DNA of 38,440 nt from Stramenopiles sp. TOSAG23-2 (lineage: Eukaryota; Sar), in the NCBI GenBank assembly GCA_900128395.1, contig LT649317.1, positions 1 through 38,440 of the forward strand, in the 5' to 3' direction. Shown here one piece after another: positions 10,401-18,895 of the stretch; the first letter of the stretch is position 1; each line of letters begins with the position of its first letter. The notes under the pieces are model-generated. The model was given only the letters and a program-made list of their open reading frames with translations, ran no database searches and was not told the origin of the DNA. Both the position numbers and the translations under genes were made by a program.

Positions 10401-10513
10401 GTGGTGGTGGTGGAAGCAGTAGTAATAGTAGCACTAGATCATCTAAAAGAACATCAAAGAATGCAGCTGATGGTGGTACTGCGAGTTCAACAAGAAAACG
10501 AAGGAGGCGATAG
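7478..10513 (+). CDS. MDC1-like DNA-damage mediator: TQ/TQxF cluster, coiled coil, tandem BRCT
   Basis: A 1011-residue frame, ATG to TAG. Residues 1-270 are acidic and hold ten TQ sites, including T5 in the first lines of the protein and TQxF motifs at T69, T205 and T228 (ATQEF, ATQVF, ATQVF). Residues about 274-596 form a long coiled coil. A Ser/Thr-rich linker (600-755) carries a classical basic NLS, SPRKKRKV (about 711). Tandem BRCT domains follow (about 758-855 and 878-970). BRCT1 has C-Y-T-G-I with T764/G765, and R804-T-M-K807. These match the threonine-glycine and arginine/lysine pocket that reads the phospho-serine tail of H2AX in MDC1. BRCT2 opens with GYRIFM and has GGGTILGRLPR, close to MDC1. 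The N-terminal FHA domain of vertebrate MDC1 is absent. The likely role is reading damaged chromatin and recruiting FHA-domain partners through phosphorylated TQxF. Tandem BRCT is certain; MDC1-type function is inferred. A PTIP- or Brc1-like reader is the alternative. Confidence 0.85.
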   Translation: MDLETQFYDEENEPAAVVASSSPGNNQNVDNNNTNNQSNLININKTNVTSVTDSKDGGAVMETQELVATQEFVEDEEGEESDAESDEMYEDDFEEVQGEVSPNDTQFSLTDDPEGIFATQKDLNNTQHDAITTHQDSSPAVVAKEQDNDETQNYDTTLNYEEKEEEVQHNNNNVVEDDFNATQVVQDDDDDEEDEDEIEIDGGATQVFDANENNTNQSVTLIIDNDATQVFNDNDDDAANTITTTTTTTPGNRSTTVVEGGGDTSTTNSDDDRNAKIIALRKALADAKAQVEREKQNYINSLASQKKESGESIAKLQLEVQNAFSEMQNIQQELSAKDAQMKKQAEESTANNGQVIVDLESKVKTLNSKLENDKAEFLKAISTREKSIVELQTKLDNLTRDHQKAINDHKILLEEEQKRNQDVASKSQEALDSVREDHKVANEQMAEKDNKIATLKGEVAGLQGRLEESKAGVGDLQKTLDQLSKKMNEMVEAHKEQVEVNAEQVNALQAERDELSSSIEKHISEVKDLKDKLNAKDNDLREHADNKAKLENEIEEMKKKAAAGIEHMMSKHKSEIQTLRSKLSDEISELKEKVKSDETFANVAVNANGSSSSTRAETAATTNTSTTTTTTTTSNTFIVNDDNNDNIMGDDDDTNTSANSTLNSSLKRRSSSRNNKKTKTKKVSFSKEVIAGDDNEEEEEEEEQQQIEKPSPRKKRKVNSTRSVIKTKGKGGSSSSSSSSMSSKKTSRTSTRNVSNRKVVFCYTGIAVEKGLKRNLSKINASYADNYNKDVTHIVMQKKHVKGRTMKIMLALAGTCTDDGLPHFVNEDFVNESIRSDQLQNESDFKPIWTKDEEKKHGVNWQKTLQQFKNRKGPLFNGYRIFMSKAITKNSRPSKSDVTALIKFGGGTILGRLPRSGSVDSGGDLVILALDEKDAKKYEANKPSGGIFDVKVLFDAVFLQQPFNIMNKNHLRLDGGGGGSSSNSSTRSSKRTSKNAADGGTASSTRKRRRR

Positions 10514-10868
10514 ACAGGAGTGTGTGCGAAATGTGTAAAAATTGTAAAAATAATACCGCGCGTTCGTATATTTTAGTAAAATGTATTATTTAAACAAACA
10601 TATGATACCGTAAAAAAATAAATTATTTTTTTTTTCTTTATTTCTCGCACTAAATCAGAACAGCAACACACCTAATTTTGTCCATTCACAATTATAATAA
10701 ACGCGTAAAAAAAAATTATTTTTTTTTTTCCATTTTTTTTTTTATTTTGATATATTTTCATTAATATTTATATTATTAATTGTTAATTAAAAACGATTTT
10801 CTTTTTTCTACATCTTTAAAAATAAATTATAACAATTATTCTACAGCCTTCTAGTTTAAATTATAGAA
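10514..10868. other. Convergent 3' spacer
   Basis: 355 bases between two convergent gene ends, dominated by poly(A) and poly(T) runs. Several AATAAA-like strings on both strands (for example near 10616) are consistent with polyadenylation for both genes. No gene or structured element was seen. Confidence 0.5.
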
Positions 10869-11234
10869 TCAATCGGTACCAACTGCATCTTCTAATGCTG
10901 CCATACGATGATCTAAACCTTCAATTTGTGTAACTAATGCAGCTTTTTGTGCTTTTTGTGCAATAACTTGGTTTTGCAATTGTTTATTTTGCACGACAAT
11001 AAATGCATGTTTAAATTGTAAATCTTCTTTAATTTTTTCTACATGGCCTTTTACTTTACTTTGTATTTCACCTTTAAATGTTTGAAGCTCACTAACTAAA
11101 CGTTTGTTTTCCTCGCGTAAAACTGTAATAACTTCCCCTTGTTGCCTTATTGTTTCCTCAGCAGCTTTTAAACTCACTTCACATTTTAATACCCTATCTT
11201 TCACTGTACCTTGTTGATCTCCATTTTGCGCCAT
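10869..11234 (-). CDS. Small coiled-coil protein, unknown function
   Basis: A 121-residue frame from ATG 11234 to TGA. Apart from short ends it is one amphipathic helix rich in Lys, Glu and Gln with heptad spacing (V-LREENKRLVSELQTFKGEI, then HAFIVVQNKQLQNQV, then LVTQIEGLDHRMAALEDAV). Base composition is clearly higher in GC than the flanks and the frame is cleanly bounded, so I take it as real. No cysteines, signal peptide or membrane segment. It resembles generic prefoldin-like or tether-like coiled coils but no specific family is recognised. It is convergent with the MDC1-like gene. Confidence 0.7.
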   Translation of the reverse strand: MAQNGDQQGTVKDRVLKCEVSLKAAEETIRQQGEVITVLREENKRLVSELQTFKGEIQSKVKGHVEKIKEDLQFKHAFIVVQNKQLQNQVIAQKAQKAALVTQIEGLDHRMAALEDAVGTD

Positions 11235-12445
11235 CTTGAGTTTTTTTTTTTTTTTGCCTCTCTTTTCTATATATATATATATATTAATTTTATTATATTT
11301 TATATACTTTTATATATACACACGTGATACTTCTCTTAGTGATAATAAATCTCTTTTGTAAAAAGGTATCCAATATATTGATGACATTCATGTGTCATTT
11401 TCTTTCCTATACATACCAGATTGCTATTTTTATAATTAATTTAACCAGAAGAAATGTGTACTAACATTGTTGTTTAATTATTTTTCAACGACTCTTTTTA
11501 AGGTTTAAGTGGGGATTTAAACTTTTCATCAAAAACACGAGGTGTGTATAGAGGCCGAATAATTAGGCGCCGCTATAGATAAACATATGCATAGATGATT
11601 TAGATTAGATGACGCTTTTATAGATTATTAAACGTAGAGAGGATCCGCTATAACCGGTTGAACGAGGCCAAACTTGGTATAAAGTAACTCAATTAAATTA
11701 CCACAGCTCTCAAAAGCCCAAGTACCACGTATTATGGAATATATCTCCTACAATGATTAATATAATTTCGTTAACAATGATAGTCGTCTATATATACTGT
11801 AATGAATAATAATGCGATTCAGCGTAAGCACATTATAGTTCCTGTTCATAAGATCAATATGTTGTATTAGACGACGACTACATGTGTCGTCTCTCTACAT
11901 TTAATCTAGTTTTAAAAGTACTGGTACACACATAAATCATAAATTCCCCCTTTTATTTTTTTTATCATCAAATTTGACTCTCACTCGGATTCAATTTCGT
12001 TGTTAAGGTATTTATTTATGGTAAGCCTGATAAGTATATTAGATCCTTCTACCTATAAGGCACCACTTCAGGATACACACAGTAAAGTAAATAAACTCGA
12101 TTCACTTGGACATCACATACCTTAAAATATGATAGATCAATCACAACATTGTCGGGGACGTATCATAAATTATTACAGCTGTAGCAGGCGAAGATGAGGG
12201 GATCGAGTATAGGCAAAACATCTGATGTACGTTGTGCTCTTCTTTTTTTTTTTTACAACTTTAACTTATACCCGGAAAATATCTATATCGATATATATCT
12301 TCCACAACACACTTTGCAAAAGATATATCATATACTAAAAAATAACATCTTTTTTATTATTATTTGTTGCTATATATAAACAATTTACATGTCTGTGTAT
12401 ATATCCTAATATTATCGAAAATATTACTGGTGAAAAAATTCGAAC
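11235..12445. other. 1.2-kb divergent spacer
   Basis: Lies between the small coiled-coil gene and the next plus-strand gene. No convincing coding frame: the 61-codon frame at 12194 consists of AT-rich and poly(T) sequence. Two copies of a TAGACGACTA-type motif are here (11781-11790 on the minus strand, and 11870-11882 as TAGACGACGACTA). The second is part of a short perfect inverted repeat, AGACGAC...GTCGTCT. No tRNA was recognised. The stretch 11500-11720 is less AT-rich than its surroundings but has no recognisable feature. Confidence 0.45.
11869..11893. repeat. Short inverted repeat around a TAGACGAC motif
   Basis: AGACGAC and GTCGTCT are perfect 7-base arms separated by about 10 bases. 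It contains one of several intergenic copies of the TAGACGAC motif seen in this window. Confidence 0.5.
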
Positions 12446-13303
12446 ATGGGTAGTATTGCGAAATTTCATCGTAGACAAATTTTATCCAAAAATGCAGCAT
12501 ATAAATTTAAATATCAAGATAATTATTTACAAGAATCTATCTTTGCAGACACACGAGCAAAAAGTTATGCAAAAGAAATTGAAAAACAAAAACAACGAAA
12601 TAAAGCACAATCCTTCTATGTGGAACCATATGAAAAAGGGCCTAATACAGCAATGAGTATGAGTAATTATGGCACATTAAATGCTTCATTTTCCTCCTCC
12701 TCCTCCAATAATGTAACAAATAATAATAATAATAATGAATCAATAAGTCCAACATCCAAAAAAGATAATACTACAAGTAGTAGTAGTAGAAGAAGAAAAA
12801 AACATAATATTAAAAATCCTACATTACTTGCAAAAAAAAGAGCATTAGCATGGAAAAGAAAACAACAGAAAGAAGAACAAGAAAAAATGCAAATTCATAA
12901 TAAAAAATGGTATCATGTAGAAAATAGACCTTTACCAACTGTTGGTGATATAGAAAGTGTAAAAGCACGAGCAAAATTAGCAATTAAAAAAATTAAAGAT
13001 GAACGTGAAAGAAAAGAAAAAATGGATAAAATTAAATATAAAAAAGAACAATTTAAAAAGAAATTATTGTATAGTGAAGCACAACGTATTATATCTGATA
13101 ATGTTGGCAAATTTGAAAAAGGCTCATATATAATTAGAACAGAAGATAGACGAAAACCAAAAACAATTGAAGAGGAATTATATAAGCCAACATGGCAACC
13201 AACTGGATATTACAATGATATTGAATCAACACAAAATACGAAAAAAATGGAAGACTCATACGACAATAAACCAGGAATCTTTCGAACCTTTAGTTATCCA
13301 TAA
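12446..13303 (+). CDS. Basic low-complexity protein with central helix, unknown
   Basis: A 285-residue frame with a Met-Gly start and a TAA stop. It has a conserved-looking N-terminal segment (IAKFHRRQILSKNAAYKFKYQ, residues 4-24), a Ser/Asn-rich linker (about 85-125), then a long charged helix (about 130-225) very rich in Lys and Glu, and a tail with KPTWQPTGYYND. There is no signal peptide, membrane segment or catalytic motif. The MGS start could be N-myristoylated, but the following residues are not a strong signal. The alternation of basic helix and aromatic tail would suit a cytoskeletal or ciliary protein, but I do not recognise a family and assign no function. Confidence 0.7.
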   Translation: MGSIAKFHRRQILSKNAAYKFKYQDNYLQESIFADTRAKSYAKEIEKQKQRNKAQSFYVEPYEKGPNTAMSMSNYGTLNASFSSSSSNNVTNNNNNNESISPTSKKDNTTSSSSRRRKKHNIKNPTLLAKKRALAWKRKQQKEEQEKMQIHNKKWYHVENRPLPTVGDIESVKARAKLAIKKIKDERERKEKMDKIKYKKEQFKKKLLYSEAQRIISDNVGKFEKGSYIIRTEDRRKPKTIEEELYKPTWQPTGYYNDIESTQNTKKMEDSYDNKPGIFRTFSYP

Positions 13304-13675
13304 AAATGGGGAAGGTTCAAACATGTGTGTTTACATGTATATATATACAAGGAGATTCGTGTTGCGTGGTACAAGAATAATGCAAGGGAGCGTAGCAGTA
13401 CAAATTACGAGTAAATTATTTGTTTTTTATAATAATTAATACGTACCGTACACCGTACACATATATATTTGCGGTGGCGCATGAGAGCTTGCGGCGACGT
13501 CAGGAGAGCTTTATTATAGTAGGATAGCATATTATTCTTGCGATTGAGTATTGAGCATATTACTTTAACACGAGAAGTGTAAAATTATTATAACTTAGAT
13601 TTTAACCAATATTTTATATATGCATTCTAATTCGTATCAATAGCATACAAAAAATATATATATCGCCTCTCTCTT
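13304..13675. other. Convergent 3' spacer
   Basis: 372 bases between two convergent genes. The only structure is a GC-richer patch at about 13470-13512 where a unit of about 20 bases, GCGG(N)n-GAGAGCTT, occurs twice in tandem with differences. Otherwise AT-rich. No gene seen. Confidence 0.45.
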
Positions 13676-14701
13676 CTATAAATCGTCCATTCCAATTTTC
13701 ATTTTTTTCATAGGTTCATTCATTAAATTTTGTTGTTCATCACCACCACCATTTTCTTCTATCCCACTTGAAGTATTGCCATCACGTCTCTTACCAATTT
13801 TATTCATACCTGGAATCAATCCTCTAATAAAATCTAAAATATCTAAAAAAAAATTACAACAACTTTGTATTTTTCCTAAATGTGGTATTGCCTCAAAACC
13901 ACCGATGCCTAAAAGAAATTTATTATATGCAGTACGTAAAACAAAATAGATAATTATTAATGATAATATAATATGCATGAATCTAGGCCCTGTTGTACTT
14001 CGTGGACATGCATGCATCGTTGGCCAAACTACATGATAATGGCATGTTGGACTTTCATATGCAAATGCTGGTGGTTCAGAGGACAAAAAATTATTAGCAC
14101 ATACCATATGATAACTAACTGAACGCTGTCCACGCCCACCACATGGTTGTCCACCATTGTACGTCAAAACAACTCCTTTTTGTGGTTTTGCAACATCCAT
14201 AACATACCATCCCATTTTATCTAAGTCTCCAAGGTAATAACATGATTTGCCGGGCTGATTTGTTTGGAATACGGGAGAAGGCTTGCCATGTATTGCAGAT
14301 TGTGCTTTGCACGATTCAGGCAATTTCATCTTGTCAACATTTGCACACATATTCAAGGTCAAAGTGAATTTTTGTTTTTCAAAGTTGACAGTATAATCAT
14401 CCACACCTTCAGGTTTTGTTAAAGGTGATAAATCATACACCCAACCGTCAGGGGAAGTAAATACACAACCATGCGTAGTTTTACCTTTCAACGGATGTAC
14501 CAATGGTTTTCCTGGCGCGTTAGCTATTGGTGGTCCACCTGCTGCACCTGGTGCTGCTGCTGGATTACGTATTTGATTTATTCTAGTTTGTATTGGAATG
14601 GTTTGTCCAGTTATATTATAAATTAATATTGAACTTATCAACATAATAATACATAATATTTGTACTACATTATTATTATTATAAAAAGCAAAAAAAAACA
14701 T
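13676..14701 (-). CDS. Membrane MRH-domain (mannose-6-phosphate receptor / Atg27-like) protein
   Basis: A 341-residue frame. A hydrophobic N-terminal signal or anchor (about 14-32) is followed by a Pro/Ala-rich stretch, then an MRH domain (about 78-232), one transmembrane segment (about 238-262) and a polar cytoplasmic tail of about 80 residues. MRH hallmarks are visible: CVFTSPDGWVYDLSPL at the start, paired cysteines (CANV, SC-AQ, SCYYLGD), a GGQPC turn, RSVSYHMVC, and the closing ESPTCHYHVVWPTMHACP, which provides the conserved E and Y of the sugar-binding set and the final cysteines. Such type I proteins cycle between Golgi and endosomes as cargo receptors or act in autophagosome formation (Atg27). 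Family placement is good; whether it binds phosphomannose is not decided. Two neighbouring genes also encode exocytic-pathway proteins. Confidence 0.85.
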   Translation of the reverse strand: MFFFAFYNNNNVVQILCIIMLISSILIYNITGQTIPIQTRINQIRNPAAAPGAAGGPPIANAPGKPLVHPLKGKTTHGCVFTSPDGWVYDLSPLTKPEGVDDYTVNFEKQKFTLTLNMCANVDKMKLPESCKAQSAIHGKPSPVFQTNQPGKSCYYLGDLDKMGWYVMDVAKPQKGVVLTYNGGQPCGGRGQRSVSYHMVCANNFLSSEPPAFAYESPTCHYHVVWPTMHACPRSTTGPRFMHIILSLIIIYFVLRTAYNKFLLGIGGFEAIPHLGKIQSCCNFFLDILDFIRGLIPGMNKIGKRRDGNTSSGIEENGGGDEQQNLMNEPMKKMKIGMDDL

Positions 14702-14719
14702 ATTGTGTAAGTAATATAG

Positions 14720-15019
14720 CTAAAATGGTATAGATTGGATGCTTTCAATGTTTATGCTATCGTAATAATGTTTATCATATACAAATGACGAATGGCTCTC
14801 TATTATTTTGATCAATCTAAATGAATTCTTACCAACAAATGAAATGTTTCTACGTTCTTGTATATTTTCATTTTTAATATCTTCAAAATAATTTCTATTA
14901 TTATTATTAATTATTATTTCTTGAGTGGATTTGGGGGGGGTCTTTTTTTTTTTGCCACGTTGCCCACAGACGACAGCAGCACAGCAGCATAATAACAGCA
15001 GTTTTTTGCGGAAAACCAA
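14720..15019 (-). CDS. Possible small secreted protein, unknown
   Basis: A 99-residue frame beginning MVFRKKLLLLCCCAAVVCGQ, which is a textbook signal peptide with a cleavage site after about residue 19, followed by a lysine run and a polar Asn/Ile-rich chain with no further cysteines. It ends 18 bases before the start of the MRH gene on the same strand. The mature part looks low in information, and the gene contains a run of eight G next to poly(T). It may be a real secreted peptide, a decayed gene, or a first exon spliced to something else. Confidence 0.35.
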   Translation of the reverse strand: MVFRKKLLLLCCCAAVVCGQRGKKKKTPPKSTQEIIINNNNRNYFEDIKNENIQERRNISFVGKNSFRLIKIIESHSSFVYDKHYYDSINIESIQSIPF

Positions 15020-15552
15020 AAAACTTTACTTAAACTTATTATTGTTATTTCTGTGCATCACAGATTATAATAGCATGATATAGCATGATATATAAATATT
15101 AAAAGTGCTATATATACTTATATTCTAATAGGTACCACAAATCTAAATCTATATTAATATCTAAATCTAAATCTAAATCAAAGTTATAAATAAACAGAGA
15201 GAGTCTGAAATAAATGTTGTTTTTGTGAATTTTAAGGTTTTGTCACCTATATTTAGCATATAAATAGCATTAATGTTAACACGAAAAAAAAAAACCCACA
15301 GCAGAGCAGAGCCCGCATTTGTTTATTTTACTATATATATGCATGCAGTGCTATTTTTATATAGTTCATACCAACGAACTTTTGCAACAATATATACAAA
15401 ATACAAAATTATATATTCATGTATACCACAGTATCGATAGTACTATTAACGTATAGTATAAATTAAACATAAAAAGAACACCTGCGTATTGTTATTATAT
15501 TTACGAAAATTAACGAAACAGTTCAGCATTTACACGAATTAGCAAATGCGTT
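15020..15552. other. Divergent spacer with short tandem repeats
   Basis: 533 bases between the minus-strand secreted/MRH pair and the plus-strand lectin-acyltransferase. It holds a tandem TAGCATGATA repeat (about 15072-15092) and a TAAATC-type hexamer array (about 15140-15180). Otherwise AT-rich. It must contain at least the plus-strand promoter. No gene seen. Confidence 0.45.
15140..15180. repeat. (TCTAAA)n hexamer array
   Basis: Several TCTAAA/AATCTA units in a row, slightly degenerate. A simple repeat in the spacer upstream of the lectin-acyltransferase gene. Confidence 0.6.
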
Positions 15553-17673
15553 ATGAAAATGAACATAGCATTGCACTTATTAGTGCTTCTACTTTTTATC
15601 ATCAATAGTTGCTGCACCCATGCTGCATATAATAATGCCACAAGATGTCCCGAACTTGATGGGAAAATATATGAAAATAAATGTTACTTTGTACCAAAAA
15701 ATTTCAAAAGTAGTCAATGTGGATGTCAAGAATATTGTAATGAACATGGGAATGGTACACTAGTATGTGTAAAATCAAAAGAGCATATGACATGGATAAA
15801 TGAGAACTTTCCCGTAAAGCGGGAGGATGACGAGCATGAATTTTCAACATGGCGTTATATTGGTCTTTATAAAACCGAGCCAACAAGACAAAAAGATCCA
15901 TCAAAATTTTCACAAATTTCTATGTCTTGTGCCAATTCAAACATGTATTTAGACGGATTTGTTAATGGTGAACCAAACGATTATTTTAGTTATGAACAAT
16001 GTGTTGTCGAGAATGGCGAGGGGTGGCTAGATGTACCTTGTGACGATGTTCGTCAATGTATATGTGAAACAGATTCAATTGTAAATCCAAAATATACGGA
16101 TGAAAAAAATGGATCATGTGTTCCTGCCCCCAGATACGGTTCAATCATTCAATTTATTATTACAATATGTATAATACTTCCGATTATTGGAATAAATTAT
16201 TACTTTTGTACCACGCCAAAATCAAGTGAAAATAAGGATATTCCGATTTCATCAAATGAGATAGAAGATGGTAGTGAAAAAAATGCCATTAAACAAATTG
16301 TACCTAGAAAAATAGATACAAAGGCATTGACCGGTTTACGTGGGATTGTTGCATTGCATATTGCAATTAGCCATTATAGTGGTGGTGGTCTGGGTGTAGA
16401 TCTTTTAGGTGGTCCAAGTCTAGCCCTATTTTATATACTTTCAGGATATATCATGACAATTGGATATGCTTCAAAATTAATACACCCAGATGTAAATCAA
16501 CGGCGGCTTGCAAAACCATTGGATAAAAAACGATTTATGGTCAATAGAATTGCAAGAATATTTCCATTGTATTGGTTTACAAATGTGTGTTTTTTTTTGT
16601 ATCTGATAATATTTGGTTCTCATGAATTACTTGAAGGTGGTGGTGGGCGTATGGGTCACGCAGGTAATTTTGCGATGACAATCTTATTATTAAATATGTG
16701 GTTCATACCATTTAATCTATGGTTACCATATGGTGGTAGATTTCAACAGCCAACAAATGGTGTGACTTGGACAATTCAAACTATGTTTGTATTTTATATC
16801 ATATTTCCTTATGTTATTCCATATCTAGCTACATTAAGAAATCGTGTTAAAAATTTATCTTTAGCTGTGGAACAATTATATTATTTGCAAATGATTATTT
16901 ACATTGTTCTTGCTTTCATTGGTTCCGAAGTTTTGCACGATTTTCAATTTACATACTGGGCTGCACGAGCATATCCACCTGGTCGTATACCAGTGTTTAT
17001 GATGGGATGTGTACTAGCACTTCGTTCCATGTATGGAAATGATAATGATTCGCAAAGATTATGTTGTATCAAGTGTTGTAAAAATGATAAGAAAATGATG
17101 GACAATTATGATGGTACTCAGCAACAAAATGAAGAAGAAGAAAGAAAAAAAATGGAATACGCAGCAAAAGAAGCAGATCGAATATCGTTTTGTATTTGCA
17201 TGATTTATTTTATATCAATTTTAATTCATACAACTTTGTTAGGTCGAAATTCAATCCTTTTTCGTCTATTATTGGAACCATTAATGCCTATCAGTTTTGC
17301 AATATTAATCGTACATTTAACGAATGCAGGGGAAGGCAAAGGCATAGTAAATAAAATTTGTCGTTCTAAAAATGGACAATTTATTGGTCGTATTTCTATG
17401 AGTCTTTATCTTATTCACATGGGGATTTTTGGTTTTTTTTATGCAATAGGTGTCATCCAACTATTTCCACCATTAATATTACCTCTAGTATTGTTACTCA
17501 CTGGCGTAGTATCATATGGTGTTACAATTTGGGTTGAAGATCCATGTAGAAAAAAAATCAGGGGATTGATATCTAATAATGGTTCCATACACACTTCGCA
17601 GTCCGCTTTGTCAGCAGCACTAGAAGTTAAAGTATCGATGGAAAACACTGAAAGTTATGTAGAGAATACATGA
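15553..17673 (+). CDS. C-type lectin domain fused to acyltransferase-3 membrane enzyme
   Basis: A 706-residue frame, TGA stop. Signal peptide (1-25), then an extracellular C-type lectin domain (about 30-172) with the diagnostic NGEPND (EPN, the mannose-type motif) and WLDVPCDDVRQCICE (the W-x-D calcium-site motif and last cysteines). A transmembrane segment (about 197-218) leads to an acyltransferase-3 domain (about 256-670) with ten or so membrane helices. AT3 hallmarks are LTGLRGIVALHIAISHY with R263 and H274, FYILSGYIMTIGY, and NRIARIFPLYW. AT3 enzymes (OafA, NRF-6 families) move acyl groups across the membrane onto sugars or lipids. The lectin could hold the glycan acceptor beside the enzyme. 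Both domains are clear in one unbroken frame; the substrate idea is inference. A second start codon two codons downstream is possible. Confidence 0.9.
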   Translation: MKMNIALHLLVLLLFIINSCCTHAAYNNATRCPELDGKIYENKCYFVPKNFKSSQCGCQEYCNEHGNGTLVCVKSKEHMTWINENFPVKREDDEHEFSTWRYIGLYKTEPTRQKDPSKFSQISMSCANSNMYLDGFVNGEPNDYFSYEQCVVENGEGWLDVPCDDVRQCICETDSIVNPKYTDEKNGSCVPAPRYGSIIQFIITICIILPIIGINYYFCTTPKSSENKDIPISSNEIEDGSEKNAIKQIVPRKIDTKALTGLRGIVALHIAISHYSGGGLGVDLLGGPSLALFYILSGYIMTIGYASKLIHPDVNQRRLAKPLDKKRFMVNRIARIFPLYWFTNVCFFLYLIIFGSHELLEGGGGRMGHAGNFAMTILLLNMWFIPFNLWLPYGGRFQQPTNGVTWTIQTMFVFYIIFPYVIPYLATLRNRVKNLSLAVEQLYYLQMIIYIVLAFIGSEVLHDFQFTYWAARAYPPGRIPVFMMGCVLALRSMYGNDNDSQRLCCIKCCKNDKKMMDNYDGTQQQNEEEERKKMEYAAKEADRISFCICMIYFISILIHTTLLGRNSILFRLLLEPLMPISFAILIVHLTNAGEGKGIVNKICRSKNGQFIGRISMSLYLIHMGIFGFFYAIGVIQLFPPLILPLVLLLTGVVSYGVTIWVEDPCRKKIRGLISNNGSIHTSQSALSAALEVKVSMENTESYVENT

Positions 17674-18229
17674 ATGAAAAAAATAAATCTAAGTTTTATT
17701 TTTTTAAATATAATATAATATTTTATAAAAAAATAAAAATTTATTTATTAAAAATATAACGTGTTACATAATCTTTTAGCTTAAAAATACCAGGTACAAC
17801 GCAAAAGTGTTTAATCCTATTTTTCCTACAGAGTTCAAGTTTCAAGTTAACAAATCTATCAACAACATCAAGAAAGCGCCCTGTAGAATCGTGTGCCATG
17901 ATCCCTCTCTGCACCTCCTCTCTGTATTCTGGTATTTTCTGTAAAAATATACTATAGAGTGTGGGATACGGAAAAGGTGCAGGTGGTAGGTGGTGGAAAT
18001 TAGAATGTTTAATTGTGATTTGATAGGCAACAACTTCTATAGACTATCGTAAATTTGTACTTGGTATTTTTCCATTACATCCACAATATATATATCCGCA
18101 TCATATATATATATATATAAGTTATTATACTTTATAATTGATTGTGATACATATAGTAACATTATTCTATGTAGACAAATTCAGAAGAAAGAAATATATA
18201 TATATATTACAAGTGTGTGTCTATAAAGG
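17674..18229. other. Spacer
   Basis: 556 bases between two plus-strand genes. AT-rich 3' flank with several AATAAA-like strings just after the stop (near 17683-17735), then a slightly GC-richer patch at about 17820-17960 with no convincing frame, then (AT)n runs before the next start. No RNA gene recognised. Confidence 0.45.
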
Positions 18230-18895
18230 ATGGCAGCGAATCTATATGCAGCGCTGGAAGATAGCGATTCCGATAGCGACGATGAAGATAGTGTCTTTAG
18301 ATCCGATAAGGAAAAAATAGAGAAAAAAGCAAACAATTTATTTGCACAAACATTTATGCAAAACCAAACATTTTCATTTTCAACAGAGGCTAGTAAACAA
18401 AATTCTGTTGCCGGTTCAAAGAACCAGAAAGAATCGTCTTTGTCCTCCATGGCAAATGTATTGGATTCATTAGGTGACGATATCAAAAATATTGCGAGAA
18501 AAGAAAGAGAACACGTTGTGAAGAAAAGATGGAATTTTAATGGACTATCAAATATTGTACATGATGAAGAAAAACAACATTCGACGCAAATTAATGTAAA
18601 CGATAAGTACAATCCATTATTATCTACAACAATAAATAATCATGAAAAAAATGTAAATAATTTAATGCAAGCGATACGTAGTAATTCGAAATTTGTAAAT
18701 AATTCTAGTAAATCAACGGCTAAATCGAAAAAAAATAGTAAAATGTTTAGATCAAGAGCAGCAAATAAACGAAAAGCACGTATGTTAGCAAAAGGTGAAG
18801 CAAATGCAGATAAAAATAAACATAAAATTGGTAGAAAAAAAGGAAAGTTTGGTGTTAATAAATTACGTAGAAAAATGAAAAATGCACCTTACTAA
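18230..18895 (+). CDS. Acidic-to-basic nuclear-type protein, unknown
   Basis: A 221-residue frame. It starts MAANLYAALEDSDSDSDDEDS, an acidic Ser/Asp cluster of the casein-kinase-2 type, and ends in a strongly basic tail (about 165-221: SKMFRSRAANKRKARMLAKG, then KIGRKKGKFGVNKLRRKMK). The middle is Ser/Asn-rich with a short conserved-looking helix (VKKRWNFNGLSNIV, about 100-115). The acidic start with a Lys/Arg tail is typical of small nucleolar or ribosome-assembly factors. I cannot name a family, so the nuclear role is inferred from composition only. Confidence 0.75.
   Translation: MAANLYAALEDSDSDSDDEDSVFRSDKEKIEKKANNLFAQTFMQNQTFSFSTEASKQNSVAGSKNQKESSLSSMANVLDSLGDDIKNIARKEREHVVKKRWNFNGLSNIVHDEEKQHSTQINVNDKYNPLLSTTINNHEKNVNNLMQAIRSNSKFVNNSSKSTAKSKKNSKMFRSRAANKRKARMLAKGEANADKNKHKIGRKKGKFGVNKLRRKMKNAPY

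Noticed and set aside
12194-12379. 61-codon plus-strand frame in the 1.2-kb spacer
   Set aside because: Made largely of poly(T) and AT repeats; no support.
17788-17797. TACCAGGTA/TACCTGGTA-like words in several spacers (also near 21460, 23059, 23116)
   Set aside because: Short, variable, and not at a consistent distance from genes; may be chance.
17842-18033. 63-codon minus-strand frame
   Set aside because: No signal, domain or composition shift beyond the local patch.
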